A DNA stretch of 13,743 bases, from assembly GCA_030149995.1 (NCBI GenBank), contig JASLGV010000392.1:1-13743 (forward strand), in the 5' to 3' direction. Positions 13,105 through 13,743 of this stretch are shown here, in pieces. Under the pieces are notes generated by a model that ran no database searches, was not told where the DNA came from, and was given only the letters and a program-made list of their open reading frames with translations. Every line of letters begins with the position of its first letter. The stretch's first letter is position 1. The translations under genes were made by a program, and so were the position numbers. The stretch is from Pedobacter sp. (GTDB lineage Bacteria > Bacteroidota > Bacteroidia > Sphingobacteriales > Sphingobacteriaceae).

Positions 13105-13743
13105 TTATTTTAAGCTGCCGACCATGTCTTCCGGGCGTACCCAGGCATCGAACTGTTCGGCTGTTAATAGCCCCAGTTCTACGGCTGCTTCTTTTAAAGT
13201 TTTATTCTCCTTATGTGCTTTCTTCGCAATTTTAGCTGCATTTTCGTAACCTACATGCGGGTTTAAAGCGGTTACCAGCATTAAAGAGTTTTGTAAATGC
13301 TTTTTAATTTCTGGCTCATTCGCTGTAATTCCTTCAGCACATTTATCATTGAAAGATACGCAGGCATCGCCAATTAAACGGGCAGATTGCAATACGTTTG
13401 CTGCAATAAGCGGTTTAAACACGTTCAGTTCAAAATGACCGGTGGCTCCGCCTACAGAAACGGCAACATCGTTACCAATTACCTGTGCACAAACCATGGT
13501 AAGGGCTTCTGGCTGGGTAGGATTAACCTTACCAGGCATAATAGACGAACCGGGTTCGTTATCAGGAATCACAATTTCGCCAATGCCACAACGCGGACCA
13601 GAGCTCAGCATACGCACATCATTGGCAACTTTCATTAAAGCAACGGCCGTACGTTTTAAAGCGCCTGATAATTCTACCATTGCATCGTGCGCCGCAAGGG
13701 CTTCAAATTTATTCGGTGCGGTAACAAACGGCAAACCGGTTAA
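13105..13743 (-). CDS. fumC: Class II fumarate hydratase FumC, C-terminal part (cut by edge)
   Basis: FumC interconverts fumarate and L-malate in the TCA cycle, without an iron-sulfur cluster. The open frame continues past base 13743: the last codons read [20 protein letters not shown], a known internal FumC segment, so the TTG near 13734 is not the start. The 212 residues present include the superfamily signature [11 protein letters not shown] (13551 down to 13519) with its catalytic Ser loop. They also include [10 protein letters not shown], and [17 protein letters not shown] near the C-terminus. This is somewhat under half of a roughly 465-residue enzyme; the N-terminal half, including the catalytic His region, is outside the window. 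The sequence seen is uninterrupted and conserved. Confidence 0.95.
   Translation of the reverse strand, partial: LTGLPFVTAPNKFEALAAHDAMVELSGALKRTAVALMKVANDVRMLSSGPRCGIGEIVIPDNEPGSSIMPGKVNPTQPEALTMVCAQVIGNDVAVSVGGATGHFELNVFKPLIAANVLQSARLIGDACVSFNDKCAEGITANEPEIKKHLQNSLMLVTALNPHVGYENAAKIAKKAHKENKTLKEAAVELGLLTAEQFDAWVRPEDMVGSLK

Noticed and set aside
13732..13734. TTG as a start codon for the fumC fragment
   Set aside because: The frame continues upstream with conserved FumC sequence to the window edge, so the gene is simply cut.
1..13743. A defence system, mobile element, CRISPR array or biosynthetic cluster
   Set aside because: I found no transposase, integrase, repeat array, toxin-antitoxin pair or synthase gene on either strand; the genes are housekeeping, storage and envelope functions.

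Overview
The window looks like chromosome of a Bacteroidota bacterium, most likely Sphingobacteriaceae (Pedobacter-like). This rests on gene content (a tail-specific S41 protease made as a lipoprotein, a CREST/ceramidase-like membrane protein, DUF1543 and PA2169-family proteins, a small lipoprotein beside fumC), weak Shine-Dalgarno signals, and several matches to the Bacteroidota promoter consensus (TTTG or TTG at -33, TAnnTTTG at -7). I see no tRNA or rRNA gene, insertion sequence, CRISPR array or prophage gene, and no gene-free stretch longer than 300 bases.

Layout, left to right. Bases 1-60 are the first codons of a lipoprotein gene reading off the left edge. A 149-base divergent spacer with an ACGAAT dyad separates it from an SPFH/band 7 membrane protein (210-1145, +). 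Two hairpin terminators follow. The lipoprotein S41 protease Prc/CtpA (1310-3463, -) converges on them, with two predicted promoters upstream.

The centre (3721-9117) is a cyanophycin locus. On the minus strand an apparent operon runs cphB (cyanophycinase), iaaA (plant-type isoaspartyl peptidase/asparaginase) and a small exported TPR protein. Divergent from it is cphA, a full-length 871-residue cyanophycin synthetase. By established biochemistry, CphA polymerises Asp and Arg into the storage polymer multi-L-arginyl-poly-L-aspartate, CphB cuts it to beta-Asp-Arg dipeptides, and IaaA splits these to free Asp and Arg. The window therefore encodes a complete synthesis and mobilisation cycle. All three enzymes look cytoplasmic, which fits internal nitrogen and carbon storage rather than scavenging of external polymer. 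The TPR protein is the unexplained member.

Right of a 15-bp hairpin lie two minus-strand genes, a PA2169/DUF2383 four-helix protein and a DUF1543 protein. Divergent from these is a seven-TM CREST/ceramidase-like protein (10363-11043, +), and then a low-molecular-weight protein tyrosine phosphatase (-). The right end is a minus-strand group: the C-terminal half of fumC, cut by the window edge, a small lipoprotein of unknown function, and an exported S1/P1 nuclease 4 bases behind it. Between fumC and the lipoprotein is a perfect 9-bp dyad that brackets a predicted promoter.

All functional assignments come from reading motifs in the translated sequence and recalling the families. No database search was run.
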